A stretch of 64,000 nucleotides of DNA from NCBI GenBank assembly GCA_965249205.1, contig CBDFLL010000006.1:1364001-1428000 (forward strand), written 5' to 3'. The notes under the pieces are model-generated. The model did not search any database. It saw only the letters and a program-made list of their open reading frames with translations, and was not told the DNA's origin. Of the stretch, positions 41,099 through 50,156 are shown piece after piece. Positions within the stretch are counted from its first letter, which is position 1, and the number at the start of each line of letters is the position of its first letter. Origin of the DNA: JAQBVV01 sp965249205 (lineage in GTDB: Bacteria > Acidobacteriota > Vicinamibacteria > Vicinamibacterales > UBA2999). The translations under genes and the position numbers were made by a program.

Positions 41099-42327
41099 AT
41101 GTCCCTTCCCGTAACTGATCGTCGAAAACACGGACTCGCCATCCAGTGGACTGCGCCTGGCGCTCGAAGCGCACGGGCTTAGCGTGGTCGAGGCGCGCGA
41201 CGAGCCAGAGGCCGCGGACCACGTGCAGCGCTCGCGGCTGGCGCTCGTGCTGACCGACCTCACACTGCAGACTGGCGATGGAATCGGTGTGCTTCGCGCC
41301 GCGAAAGCCGTCGATCCGGAACTGGAGGTCGTCGTGATGGCGGTCGATCCAGGCGGGCCGGGCGGCCGGGGCCGGCGCCACGGTGCTGCTCGAAGGGGAG
41401 AGTGGCACCGGGAAGGAGCTGTTCGCGCGCGCGCTGCATGCCCTGAGTCCGAGATCCGGCGGACCGTTTGTCGCCATCAACTGTGCGGCGATTCCCGAGG
41501 GGCTTCTTGAAACAGAACTGTTCGGCTACGAGAAGGGCGCATTCACTGGCGCGGTTGGCAGAAAATCTGGACGATTCGAAATGGCCAACCAGGGCACGCT
41601 CTTTTTGGACGAGATCGGCGACATGCCCCTCGCGCTGCAAGCCAAGATTCTGCGGGCCCTCGAGGAGAAGACCTTTGAGCGTGTGGGGGGCACCAGCACG
41701 TCTCACGTCGATGTCCGTGTCGTCGCCGCCACGAATCGCGACCTCAAAGCGCGCGTGGCGGCGCATCACTTCCGTGAGGATCTCTATTTCCGACTCTCGG
41801 TCTTTCCGATCACGATTCCACCGCTACGCGAGCGCACAGGCGATGTGCTGGTCCTGGCGCGCCACTTCATCGATCGGTTCTGCCGGGATCTGAAGAAGCA
41901 GACCGTGCGTCTGTCGTCGTCAGCGGTTGAGGCGCTGGAGACCCACAGCTGGCCGGGTAACGTGCGCGAGCTCCAAAACAGCATGGAGCGCGCGGTCATC
42001 CTGTGCGACGACGACACGATCGAGCGGCGTCACCTAAAACTGTCCGCCAACAGTCCAGTGGGTCCGGGCCGGCGTGAGCGCGCGAACGACGATCGGGCTG
42101 AGAGGGTGGCTGGCGCGGTGCCTGCGCGGAAGAGTCCTCTCGCGCAACTCGACCTCACCGGCACCATGACCGCGGTGGTCAGCCGGGTGACTGCCGTCGT
42201 CGAGCGCCTGAAGCTTGAAGAAGCGCTCAGAGAGGCTGACGGGGACAAGGAGCGTGCAGCGGAAGCGTTGCACGTCAGCTACAAGACTCTGCTAAAAAAA
42301 CAACGCAAGCACGGAATCAGTAGCTGA
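41099..42327 (+). pseudogene. Sigma-54 response regulator, collapsed receiver
   Basis: The 3' part (from about 41338) is a normal AAA+ sigma-54 activator: G-E-S-G-T-G-K-E-L-F, G-A-F-T-G-A, and a C-terminal helix-turn-helix (S-Y-K-T-L-L-K-K-Q-R-K-H-G-I). The 5' part is scrambled. M-S-L-P-V-T from 41099 shifts into L-I-V-E-N-T-D-S at about 41115, then L-R-L-A-L-E-A-H-G-L-S-V-V-E-A with L-V-L-T-D-L-T to V-V-V-M near 41337. Roughly 100 residues of receiver and linker are missing before the ATPase, and the frame changes. At least two frame breaks and one deletion are needed. No functional start is visible for the ATPase part. Confidence 0.7.
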
Positions 42328-42350
42328 TGCCGTGGCCTGGACGGTCAGCT

Positions 42351-43439
42351 CTATCGTGTGAGTCCGAGGCGCTCCAGGACCGCCTCCAATTCGTCCTCGG
42401 TCACGTCATCGATCGTCATCGTCGCGCCCACCTGGGTCGCGATGACAAAATGCAACGTGCCATTGACGACCTTCTTGTCGCGTCGCATCGCCTCAAGCAC
42501 GTCGCCAGCCGGTAAATCGACGACGGGCGGCAGTGGACCCAGCTGCGCGATGAGGCTCGCGAGCGCCTGTCGTTCGCGGTCGGCAAGCGCTCCGCGCGCG
42601 ACGGCGAGATCCGCAGCCGCGAGCATGCCGTAGGCGATCGCCTCGCCGTGGCGGAATCGGCGGTACTTCGTCACCGCCTCAAGTCCGTGACCGACCGTGT
42701 GTCCGAAGTTCAGAATGCGCCGGAGGCCACCCTCGCGCTCATCACGGGAGACCACATCTGCTTTGATGCGGCAGGATTCGACGATGGCGGGCACGAGTAC
42801 GTCTGGCTCGCGCGCAAACACCGCCTTTGTCTGATCGGCCACGCGCTCAAACAGCGCAGAGCTGGCGATCATCCCGTATTTCACGACCTCGTAGAGCCCC
42901 GAGCGGAACTCGCGCCGCGGCAACGTGGCCAGCAACAGCGGGTCAACGAGCACGATGGCCGGCTGGTGAAACGCGCCGACAAGGTTTTTCCCGAGCGGCA
43001 GGTTCACGCCGACCTTGCCGCCGACCGAACTGTCTACCTGCGCCAGTAGCGTCGTCGGAATGTGTGCGAGTGTCACACCTCGGAGGAATGTCGCGGCCGC
43101 GAAGCCAGCTGTGTCACCGATGACACCGCCGCCCACCGCGACGATCACGCTGCCGCGATCGGCACCGGCGCGCACCAGCGAGTCGTAGATACGCGAGACG
43201 GATTGCAGGCTCTTGAACCGCTCGCCGTCTGGCACAAGGATCGGGTCGGCACCACCGAGCGCGCGTGTGATCTGTTCGCCATGCAAGCGCCACACGACCG
43301 GGCTTGAGACAACGAAACGTTTGCGGCCGATGTTGTTGGCGTCGAGCAGCGCGCCCGCGCGCTCAGCGACACCACCACCGATCCAGATCGTCGACGGATG
43401 CTGGCCCGCATGCACGTCGATTCGGACCGGTTCGCTCAC
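42351..43439 (-). CDS. aroB: 3-dehydroquinate synthase
   Basis: Second step of the shikimate pathway: DAHP to 3-dehydroquinate, with NAD and a divalent metal. 362 residues from GTG 43439 (M-S-E-P-V-R-I-D-V-H-A-G); GTG 43472 would add 11 residues. NAD-site G-G-G-V-I-G-D-T-A-G-F-A-A-A and metal ligand region R-S-G-L-Y-E-V-V-K-Y-G and N-F-G-H-T-V-G-H-G are present. It diverges from nadB with about 35 bp between starts. Confidence 0.93.
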   Translation of the reverse strand: MSEPVRIDVHAGQHPSTIWIGGGVAERAGALLDANNIGRKRFVVSSPVVWRLHGEQITRALGGADPILVPDGERFKSLQSVSRIYDSLVRAGADRGSVIVAVGGGVIGDTAGFAAATFLRGVTLAHIPTTLLAQVDSSVGGKVGVNLPLGKNLVGAFHQPAIVLVDPLLLATLPRREFRSGLYEVVKYGMIASSALFERVADQTKAVFAREPDVLVPAIVESCRIKADVVSRDEREGGLRRILNFGHTVGHGLEAVTKYRRFRHGEAIAYGMLAAADLAVARGALADRERQALASLIAQLGPLPPVVDLPAGDVLEAMRRDKKVVNGTLHFVIATQVGATMTIDDVTEDELEAVLERLGLTR

Positions 43440-43474
43440 CGCGTTGGGGTTCAAGGGTTGATAGGATAGCACCC

Positions 43475-45148
43475 GTGAATCTGCGCGGCGACTTTCTTGT
43501 CATCGGCAGTGGCATCGCCGGATTACGCGCAGCTCTGTCGTTGGCGGATGTCGGCGACGTCGTGATTCTCACGAAGGCCGATCGGAGTGAGAGCAACACC
43601 GGCTACGCACAAGGCGGCATCGCCGCGGCGATCGGACCAGATGATTCGCCCGAGTTACACGCCCGAGACACCATGGCGGCCGGCGACGGACTCTGTGTGC
43701 CCGAGGCCGTGAACGTGCTCGTGCGCGAAGGCCCGCACTACGTCGGCGAATTGCTCGACTGGGGCGCCGCATTCGACCGTGCACCCGACGGCCGGCCCGA
43801 GCTCGCTCGCGAGGGTGCGCATAGCGTGCGTCGGGTGCTGTATGCCAGTGATGCCACGGGGAGGGAGATTGCCCGGGTGCTGTGGTCGCGCGTGAGCGGT
43901 CATCGGCGCATTCGTATCGTTGACGATGCACTGGCCACCGATCTCGTGGTGACCGGAGATGTCTGCGCCGGTGCGACGTGTGTCACAGCCGGCGAATCCC
44001 TAGGCACCGTGCTCGCCGAGTGCACGCTGCTGGCGACTGGCGGCGCTGGGCAAGTGTTCTGCGAGACCACGAATCCGGCCATTGCTACTGGAGACGGTGT
44101 TGCGATGGCGGCGCGCGCCGGAGCGCGGGTCGTTGATCTCGAGTTCGTGCAGTTTCATCCGACGGTGCTCAACGTCGACGGCGTGCCGCGGTTTCTGCTG
44201 TCGGAGGCGCTGCGCGGTGAAGGGGCTCGGCTCATCAACAACGCGGGCGAGGCGTTCGTCGAGCGATACGAACCCGCAGGCGATCTGGCGTCACGCGATC
44301 TGGTGTCGCGCGCCATCGTCCGTGAGGCTGAACGTACGGGCTCGTCCGTGTACCTGTCGCTGGCCCATCTGGACTCGGCGTTTGTGCGGCAGCGGTTCCC
44401 GACGATCGCGCACGCGTGCGCGCAAGCCGGCCTCGACCTGGCACATGATCGGGTCCCGGTGAGTCCGGCGGCGCACTACGTGATGGGCGGTGTCGAGACC
44501 GATCTCGACGGAGGCACGTCGCTGCCGGGGCTTTTCGCGGCCGGGGAGGTCGCATGCACGGGGGTGCATGGCGCCAACCGGCTCGCCAGCAACTCTCTGC
44601 TCGAAGGCCTGGTCTTCGGGGCGCGCGCGGCCGCTGTGATGAAAGGCACGGCGCCATCATCGTTGCCCCGCCCCGCCGGCATCCTCCGAGGCAGTCTCGC
44701 GGAAGACTCGGTCACCACAGACACCGTCGCGGCATCTAGCGTTGCGGCACCTGTCGTCGCGGAAGCTGCGGCCGTTGCATCGACCGCGGCTTTGCCTGCC
44801 GTGACAGCGGATTCCCTGCCAGTCGCAGCCCGGGTGACAATTCCGGCGGCTGACGACGTGCGGGATCTGATGTGGCGCCAGGTAGGCGTGGTGCGGGATC
44901 GACACTCGCTGGAGCATGCCGTTGAACACCTGCACGCGTGGGCGGGCGCCCTTCGGGATAGCCGGTCGTCCGGCCACGACCCGGGGGAGCGGCGCCGGAT
45001 CGGGAGCATCGTCACGACGGGCCTGCTGATGGCCAGGGCCGCGTGGCGCCGGACCGAGAGCCGCGGCACGCACTTTCGCGAGGATTTTCCGTCGCGCGAC
45101 GATCTACACTGGAACACGCGAATCACTGACCGTCTGCATGTCGACTGA
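43475..45148 (+). CDS. nadB: L-aspartate oxidase with Ala/Val-rich insert
   Basis: FAD enzyme converting L-aspartate to iminoaspartate for NAD synthesis. 557 residues from GTG 43475. Dinucleotide fold V-I-G-S-G-I-A-G-L-R-A-A-L-S-L at the N-terminus. A-Q-G-G-I-A-A-A and H-Y-V-M-G-G-V-E-T-D are family motifs. Between the capping domain and the C-terminal helical domain, residues about 406-465 are a low-complexity Ala/Val/Thr/Ser stretch not expected in the family. It overlaps proS by 11 bp. Confidence 0.92.
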   Translation: MNLRGDFLVIGSGIAGLRAALSLADVGDVVILTKADRSESNTGYAQGGIAAAIGPDDSPELHARDTMAAGDGLCVPEAVNVLVREGPHYVGELLDWGAAFDRAPDGRPELAREGAHSVRRVLYASDATGREIARVLWSRVSGHRRIRIVDDALATDLVVTGDVCAGATCVTAGESLGTVLAECTLLATGGAGQVFCETTNPAIATGDGVAMAARAGARVVDLEFVQFHPTVLNVDGVPRFLLSEALRGEGARLINNAGEAFVERYEPAGDLASRDLVSRAIVREAERTGSSVYLSLAHLDSAFVRQRFPTIAHACAQAGLDLAHDRVPVSPAAHYVMGGVETDLDGGTSLPGLFAAGEVACTGVHGANRLASNSLLEGLVFGARAAAVMKGTAPSSLPRPAGILRGSLAEDSVTTDTVAASSVAAPVVAEAAAVASTAALPAVTADSLPVAARVTIPAADDVRDLMWRQVGVVRDRHSLEHAVEHLHAWAGALRDSRSSGHDPGERRRIGSIVTTGLLMARAAWRRTESRGTHFREDFPSRDDLHWNTRITDRLHVD

Positions 45149-46592
45149 AATCCCAGATTTTCCAACCAAGATTACGCCGCAGTCCGAGGACTTCGGCCGC
45201 TGGTATATCGATGTCGTCCGGCGAGCCGAGCTGGCCGACTACTCCCCGGTCAAGGGGTGCATGGTGATCAGGCCGTACGGTTACGCCATCTGGGAATTAA
45301 TCCAACAGGGGCTCGATCGTCGCTTCAAGGCGACTGGTCACGTCAACGCGTACTTCCCGTTGCTGATTCCAGAAAGCCTGATGGCGCGCGAGGCGGACCA
45401 CGTGGAAGGATTTGCGCCGCAAGTCGCGTGGGTCACGCAAGGCGGAGCTGAGGTCCTTGAAGAGCGGCTCGTCATCCGCCCGACCTCCGAGACGATCATC
45501 GGTACGATGTACGCGAAATGGATCCAGTCGTGGCGGGATCTGCCGCTCCTGATCAACCAGTGGGCCAACGTCGTGCGCTGGGAGAAGGTGACGCGACTGT
45601 TTCTTCGCACGACTGAGTTTCTGTGGCAGGAAGGGCATACCGCGCATGAGACCGCCGAGGAAGCGCAGGCGGAAACGCTGCGCATGCTCGCGGTCTACAA
45701 AGAGTTTGCCGAGACCGAACTGGCGATGCCCGTCGTGGACGGCGAGAAGACCGAGAGCGAGAAGTTCGCCGGCGCTGATCGCACGTATTCGATCGAGGCG
45801 CTAATGCGCGACGGCCGGGCGCTCCAGGCAGGCACGTCGCACAATCTTGGACAGAACTTCGCCAAGGGTTTCAATATCACGTTCCAGGCACGCGACAAGT
45901 CCGTCCAGTTCGTGCATGGTTCGTCGTGGGGCGTATCCACACGCATGATCGGCGGCGTCATCATGACGCACGGCGACGACGGTGGACTGATTCTGCCTCC
46001 ACGGATCGCACCGCATCAGGTCGTGATCGTGCCGATTCCCCGGGGCAATTGGCGGGAAACCGTGCTGCCGAAAGCGGAGGAGATTCGCGATGCGTTGGTC
46101 GCACACGGTGTGCGCGTCAAGCTCGACGATCGCGATTCTCAGACGCCGGGCTGGAAGTTCAACGAATGGGAACTTCGTGGCGTGCCGCTTCGCCTGGAAA
46201 TTGGGCCCAAGGACCTTGAGAAATCCCAGGTTGTGCTCGCGAGGCGCGACACCCGGGAGAAAACCTTCGTCCCGATGGATGGCCTCGCCGCTCATGTTGA
46301 GGAACTGCTCGCGACGATCCAGCGCGATCTCTACGCTCGAGCCCTCGCCTTCCGGGATGAGCACACGGTGGAGGCCGATACCTACGCGGACTTCAAGTCG
46401 GTCATGGCCGGTAGACCCGGTTTCGTGATCTCGCCCTGGTGCGGATCCGCAGCGTGCGAGGCGTCGATCAAGACCGAGACGCAGGCGACGATTCGGAACA
46501 TCCCTTTCGCCAGCGCGCCTGTGGCTGGTAAGTCATGCGTTGCGTGCGATGCTCCCGCAACCGCGCACGCCTGGTTCGCCAAGTCCTACTAG
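45138..46592 (+). CDS. proS: Prolyl-tRNA synthetase (archaeal/eukaryal type)
   Basis: Class II synthetase charging tRNA-Pro, 484 residues. It lacks the large editing insertion of the usual bacterial enzyme and has the short ProS type 3 form: start D-F-P-T-K-I-T-P-Q-S-E-D-F-G-R-W-Y, motif 2 at F-L-R-T-T-E-F-L-W-Q-E-G-H-T-A-H, motif 3 around G-G-V-I-M-T-H-G-D-D-G-G-L. The C-terminal zinc-like domain ends in K-S-Y. The stop codon TAG is shared with the target site of the IS630-type element. Confidence 0.95.
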   Translation: MSTEIPDFPTKITPQSEDFGRWYIDVVRRAELADYSPVKGCMVIRPYGYAIWELIQQGLDRRFKATGHVNAYFPLLIPESLMAREADHVEGFAPQVAWVTQGGAEVLEERLVIRPTSETIIGTMYAKWIQSWRDLPLLINQWANVVRWEKVTRLFLRTTEFLWQEGHTAHETAEEAQAETLRMLAVYKEFAETELAMPVVDGEKTESEKFAGADRTYSIEALMRDGRALQAGTSHNLGQNFAKGFNITFQARDKSVQFVHGSSWGVSTRMIGGVIMTHGDDGGLILPPRIAPHQVVIVPIPRGNWRETVLPKAEEIRDALVAHGVRVKLDDRDSQTPGWKFNEWELRGVPLRLEIGPKDLEKSQVVLARRDTREKTFVPMDGLAAHVEELLATIQRDLYARALAFRDEHTVEADTYADFKSVMAGRPGFVISPWCGSAACEASIKTETQATIRNIPFASAPVAGKSCVACDAPATAHAWFAKSY

Positions 46593-46903
46593 TACCCCGT
46601 CTCAGTGATTTTGATCGGTTGGAGGGGGGGTAGCTCATCTGCCGCCAGTAACAGCCTGATCGTCCGGGGCTGCCGTGGGACGCGGCTGATAAGCCCGCGC
46701 CGCTCCAGCGCGACGATCATGCCGTGGACCGTGGGGGGAGTGACCTGAAAGAACCGTTGGAAGTCGACTTCGGCCGGCGGCTCCCGGTGGAGTAACGCGT
46801 AGGTGTGGATGAAGGCCAGATACTGGCCTTGCTTCGCCGTGAAGTGTGGGGCCGGACGACTGGACACGGGATCGGCAGTGTGATCCAAGATATCCATGAA
46901 CAT
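46589..46903 (-). CDS. LexA-like winged-helix protein carried by the IS630-type element
   Basis: 104 residues, ATG 46903, facing away from the transposase with an 8-bp overlap of the two start regions. The core F-T-A-K-Q-G-Q-Y-L-A-F-I-H and T-P-P-T-V-H-G-M-I-V-A-L-E-R-R-G-L-I resembles the N-terminal DNA-binding domain of LexA; no protease domain. Its stop codon uses the target-site bases at 46589-46591, so the protein ends in the terminal inverted repeat. Possibly a regulator of the transposase. Confidence 0.7.
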   Translation of the reverse strand: MFMDILDHTADPVSSRPAPHFTAKQGQYLAFIHTYALLHREPPAEVDFQRFFQVTPPTVHGMIVALERRGLISRVPRQPRTIRLLLAADELPPLQPIKITETGY

Positions 46904-48057
46904 ACGCTATCGCGTGACGCTGACGCTCGAAGAAGGGCACCACCTGCAGGCGCTGACCCGCGGCGGCACCCGGGCCGCGCGCCAGATCAAACGGGCACAG
47001 ATTCTCCTCGCCGCCGACGCCCAGGTCCCCGACGAACGGATTGCGGCAGACATCGGGGTCGGCACCTCGACGGTGTATCGGACCAAGCAGCATTTCGTCG
47101 AAGACGGCTTGACGCGCGCGCTCATCGAAACGGCCCGGCCCGGTGCACCGCGGAAGCTCAGCGCCGGCGATGAAGCCCGCCTGGTCGCGGTGGCCTGCTC
47201 CGCGCCCCCGGCCGGCCGGGCGCACTGGACGCTGGAGTTGCTGGCCGGCGCATTGGTCCGCCTCACCACGCACGAGACCCTGTCGAGCGCCACGGTGGGA
47301 CGCCGGCTGGCCGACATGAAACTGAAGCCGTGGCGGGAGAAGAGGTGGTGCATTCCGACGGTCAACGCCGAGTACGTGGCGCGCATGGAAGACGTCCTCG
47401 CACTCTACGCCGAGGCGCCGACCCCCCGGCGACCGGTGGTCTGCTTCGATGAAACGCCCCGACAACTAATCGGGGACGCGCGTGTCCCCATCCGGGCCGA
47501 GCCGGGGAAGCCCAGACGGGTCGACTATGAGTACGTGCGCAACGGCACCGCGAACGTGTTCCTGTTTGTGGACGTGCACCGCCCCTGGCGCCACGCCAAG
47601 GTCACTGACCACCGGACGTGCGTCGACTTTGCCGAGTGCATGCGCGATCTCGTGGACGAGCATTACCCGGAGGCCGAGCGAATCCAGGTGGTGCTGGACA
47701 ACTTGTCGACCCATTCCGCGGCCGCGCTTTATCAGACCTTCGCACCCGCTGAGGCCCGACGGATCCTTACGCGGCTCGACTTCCACTACACGCCGAAACA
47801 CGCCAGCTGGCTCAACATGGTCGAGATCGAGATCGGGGTGATGGTCCAGCAATGCCTCGATCGGCGTATCCCGGACAAGGCCACGCTTGTCACCGAGGTC
47901 GCTGCCTGGGAGCAGCGGCGCAATGCCGAGCAGGCGGGCATCAACTGGTTGTTCACCGTCGACCGGGCCCGCACGAAGATGGGCCGCGTGTATCCGCAGC
48001 CCGCCAGGCGCGCGAAGGCCGCCGCGTGAACCGGTCAGAACCACTGCGACGAGGTAC
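46592..48057 (+). mobile_element. IS630-family insertion sequence with accessory gene
   Basis: 1466-bp element between TA dinucleotides (46590-46591 and 48058-48059), the target used by IS630. Inverted repeats GTACCyCGTCkCAGTG: left from 46592, right ending at 48057, 18 of 22 matches. It contains the transposase (plus) and the LexA-like gene (minus). It inserted in the TA of the proS stop TAG; the element's first base G restores TAG. Its right end abuts the IS5-type element. Confidence 0.88.
46896..48029 (+). CDS. IS630-family transposase
   Basis: 377 residues. N-terminal helix-turn-helix (R-A-A-R-Q-I-K-R-A-Q-I-L-L-A-A-D, then I-G-V-G-T-S-T-V-Y-R). The DDE catalytic core reads C-F-D-E-T-P-R-Q-L (about 184), V-L-D-N-L-S-T-H-S (about 267) and S-W-L-N-M-V-E-I-E-I-G (about 305-315). 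All three catalytic residues are present, so the protein may be active. It ends 28 bp before the right inverted repeat end. Confidence 0.95.
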   Translation: MNIRYRVTLTLEEGHHLQALTRGGTRAARQIKRAQILLAADAQVPDERIAADIGVGTSTVYRTKQHFVEDGLTRALIETARPGAPRKLSAGDEARLVAVACSAPPAGRAHWTLELLAGALVRLTTHETLSSATVGRRLADMKLKPWREKRWCIPTVNAEYVARMEDVLALYAEAPTPRRPVVCFDETPRQLIGDARVPIRAEPGKPRRVDYEYVRNGTANVFLFVDVHRPWRHAKVTDHRTCVDFAECMRDLVDEHYPEAERIQVVLDNLSTHSAAALYQTFAPAEARRILTRLDFHYTPKHASWLNMVEIEIGVMVQQCLDRRIPDKATLVTEVAAWEQRRNAEQAGINWLFTVDRARTKMGRVYPQPARRAKAAA

Positions 48058-48060
48058 TAG
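48057..48060 (+). repeat. Left CTAG target duplication of IS5-type element
   Basis: CTAG, made from the last C of the IS630 element, its TA target and G, is matched by CTAG at 49356-49359 on the other side of the IS5-type element. Palindromic, 4 bp. Confidence 0.75.
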
Positions 48061-49355
48061 CAGGCTGCTGAAAAACTCCGTGAAATGGGATCGACAGATC
48101 GATCCCGGCGTACTACCATGCTCCCAACACCGCTGAAGGGAGCCCCATCATGCGCGGACACGATGAGCAAAGCACTCACATGTTCAGCTACCTGTCGCCG
48201 GAACAGCGCGTGCCAGCCGACCATCCGCTCCGCGCGGTTCGCGCGCTGACGGACGAAGCGCTGAGAACGATGTCGCGCAGGTTCGCCGGCCTGTACGCCA
48301 ACACAGGGCGTCCGTCGATCCCGCCGGAACAGCTGCTGCGCGCGTTGTTGCTGCAGGTGCTCTACACGGTGCGGAGCGAGCGGCTGCTGATGGAAGAGCT
48401 CAATTACAACCTGCTGTTCCGCTGGTTCGTGGGCTTGAATTTGGACGACCCGGTTTGGCATCCCACCACGTTTACCAAGAATCGCGACCGGCTGCTGGCG
48501 GGCGATCTCGCGGCCGCCTTCTTTGATGCGGTGCAGGCCCACGCGCGGGCGGCCGGGCTGCTCTCGGACGAACACTTCACTGTGGATGGGACCCAATTGG
48601 AAGCGTGGGCCAGCCTGAAGAGCTTTCGGTGCCGGGACGCGGCGGAGAGCGACCCGCCCGATGACCCCGGGAATCCCACGGTCAACTTCCACGGGGAGCG
48701 GCGGCGCAACGACACGCACCAGTCGACGACCGATCCGGAGGCGATGCTGCCTCGGAAGGGCCAGGGGAAGGAAGCCAAGCTGGCGTATCTGGGCCACGTG
48801 CTGCTGGACAATCGACAGGGACTTGTCGCCAACGTCTGCGCGACTCACGCGACGGGGACCGCCGAACGCGAGGCAGCGGCGCTGTTGCTGGAGGCCAGCG
48901 CGCCGCCGGGCAGCACGGTCGGGGCGGACAAGGGCTACGATGTGGCAAGCTTTGTGGCCGCTGTCCGTATCCGGGCCGTCACGCCCCACGTTGCTCAGAA
49001 GGTCCGCTGGAGTGCGATCGATGGCCGGACCACGCGGCATGCGGGCTATCACGTCAGTCAGCGGAAACGGAAACTCGTAGAACAGGTCTTTGGCTGGATG
49101 AAGACCGTCGGCGGCTTGCGCAAACTCCGGCATCGCGGTGTCGCCCTCGTGGATTGGCAGCTTACCTTCGCCGCCACGGTCTATAACTTGGTCCGGCTGC
49201 GGAATCTGGAGGCGAGGTGTCCCTGATCACCGGCCGCGCGTGTCGCCGGCCCCTTGATCGGGGCCAGCGCACAGCCGTGCGCACCGTTGTCGGTCGGTGG
49301 TGACTCGCATGATCCTTAGAAAACGGCCCGATCACCCGGGTTCTTCAGCAGCCTG
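48061..49355 (+). mobile_element. IS5-type insertion sequence, complete
   Basis: 1295-bp element with inverted repeats CAGGCTGCTGAArAACyC (48061-48078; right end 49338-49355), 16 of 18 matches. CTAG flanks both ends (48057-48060 and 49356-49359). It carries one transposase. It lies directly after the IS630-type element, and the proS stop codon belongs to the same original CTAG. Whether IS5 or IS630 arrived first cannot be told. Confidence 0.88.
48150..49226 (+). CDS. IS5-family (IS1182-like) transposase
   Basis: 358 residues. N-terminal DUF772-type domain (R-V-P-A-D-H-P-L-R-A-V-R, then P-S-I-P-P-E-Q-L-L-R-A-L-L-L). The catalytic core has F-T-V-D-G-T-Q-L-E-A-W (about 145), V-G-A-D-K-G-Y-D (about 257) and L-V-E-Q-V-F-G-W-M-K (about 310), the DDE residues. 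About 110 bp after the stop lead to the right end of the element. Confidence 0.93.
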   Translation: MRGHDEQSTHMFSYLSPEQRVPADHPLRAVRALTDEALRTMSRRFAGLYANTGRPSIPPEQLLRALLLQVLYTVRSERLLMEELNYNLLFRWFVGLNLDDPVWHPTTFTKNRDRLLAGDLAAAFFDAVQAHARAAGLLSDEHFTVDGTQLEAWASLKSFRCRDAAESDPPDDPGNPTVNFHGERRRNDTHQSTTDPEAMLPRKGQGKEAKLAYLGHVLLDNRQGLVANVCATHATGTAEREAAALLLEASAPPGSTVGADKGYDVASFVAAVRIRAVTPHVAQKVRWSAIDGRTTRHAGYHVSQRKRKLVEQVFGWMKTVGGLRKLRHRGVALVDWQLTFAATVYNLVRLRNLEARCP

Positions 49356-49367
49356 CTAGGACCGCTT

Positions 49368-50150
49368 CTAGTCCTCTTCCCTCTTCTTTTTGCCGAAGAT
49401 CCAGGCCAGGCAGATGCTGAGGCCGTAGAGGAGAATCATCGGAAGGGCCATCGCGATCTGCGGCACGACGTCACCGCCCGGCGTGGCGACAGCGGCGATG
49501 ACCGCGATCGCGAGTACCGCGTACTTGAAGTTCTTCATCATGAACCGCGGTGTGACCAAGCCCATTCGCGCCAGAAACAGGACAATCGTCGGCATCTGAA
49601 AGACGAGACCGAAGGCCAGCGTCAGGCGCAGGTAGAGCGAGAATGCCGGCTGGATGCGCGGCATGAAGGTCACGATGTCGGTTGTGAAGCTGACAAAGAA
49701 CCGCCATGTGAGCGGGAACACCACGTAGTGCGAGAACGCCGCCCCGGCAATGAAGAAGAACGACGACATCAGGACGAACGGGATGGCCCACTTCTTCTCC
49801 TTCGAGTACAGGCCGGGCGCGATGAACAGCCATACCTGCGCCATCACCGCTGGCGACGCCAGAATCAGCCCCGCCATCAGCGCAATCTTGATGTAGAGGA
49901 TGAAGGCTTCCGACGGTTCCGTGAAGATCAACGTGCCACCGGCCGGCAGCAGCTCCTGCAGCGGTCGCATGATGAAGTTGAAAATTCTGGTGATGAACAG
50001 AAACGCGATGACGAAGCCGACGGTGATAGAGAGCACCGCATAGACGATGCGTCGCCGCAGTTCATCCAGGTGGTCCAGGAACGACATCTTGCCCGCGGCA
50101 TCTGCGTCGTCCGGGGTGCCGAGATGGCGTGGCTCGAGCTCGCCGGCCAC
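49368..50150 (-). CDS. tatC: Twin-arginine translocase subunit TatC
   Basis: Membrane receptor for Tat signal peptides, 260 residues, six helices. GTG start at 50150. Family motifs M-S-F-L-D-H-L-D-E-L-R-R-R-I and F-T-E-P-S-E-A-F and F-G-L-V-F-Q-M-P are present. It follows tatA by 6 bp. The IS5-type element ends 8 bp beyond its stop codon but does not enter the gene. Confidence 0.96.
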   Translation of the reverse strand: MAGELEPRHLGTPDDADAAGKMSFLDHLDELRRRIVYAVLSITVGFVIAFLFITRIFNFIMRPLQELLPAGGTLIFTEPSEAFILYIKIALMAGLILASPAVMAQVWLFIAPGLYSKEKKWAIPFVLMSSFFFIAGAAFSHYVVFPLTWRFFVSFTTDIVTFMPRIQPAFSLYLRLTLAFGLVFQMPTIVLFLARMGLVTPRFMMKNFKYAVLAIAVIAAVATPGGDVVPQIAMALPMILLYGLSICLAWIFGKKKREED

Positions 50151-50156
50151 GCGCGG

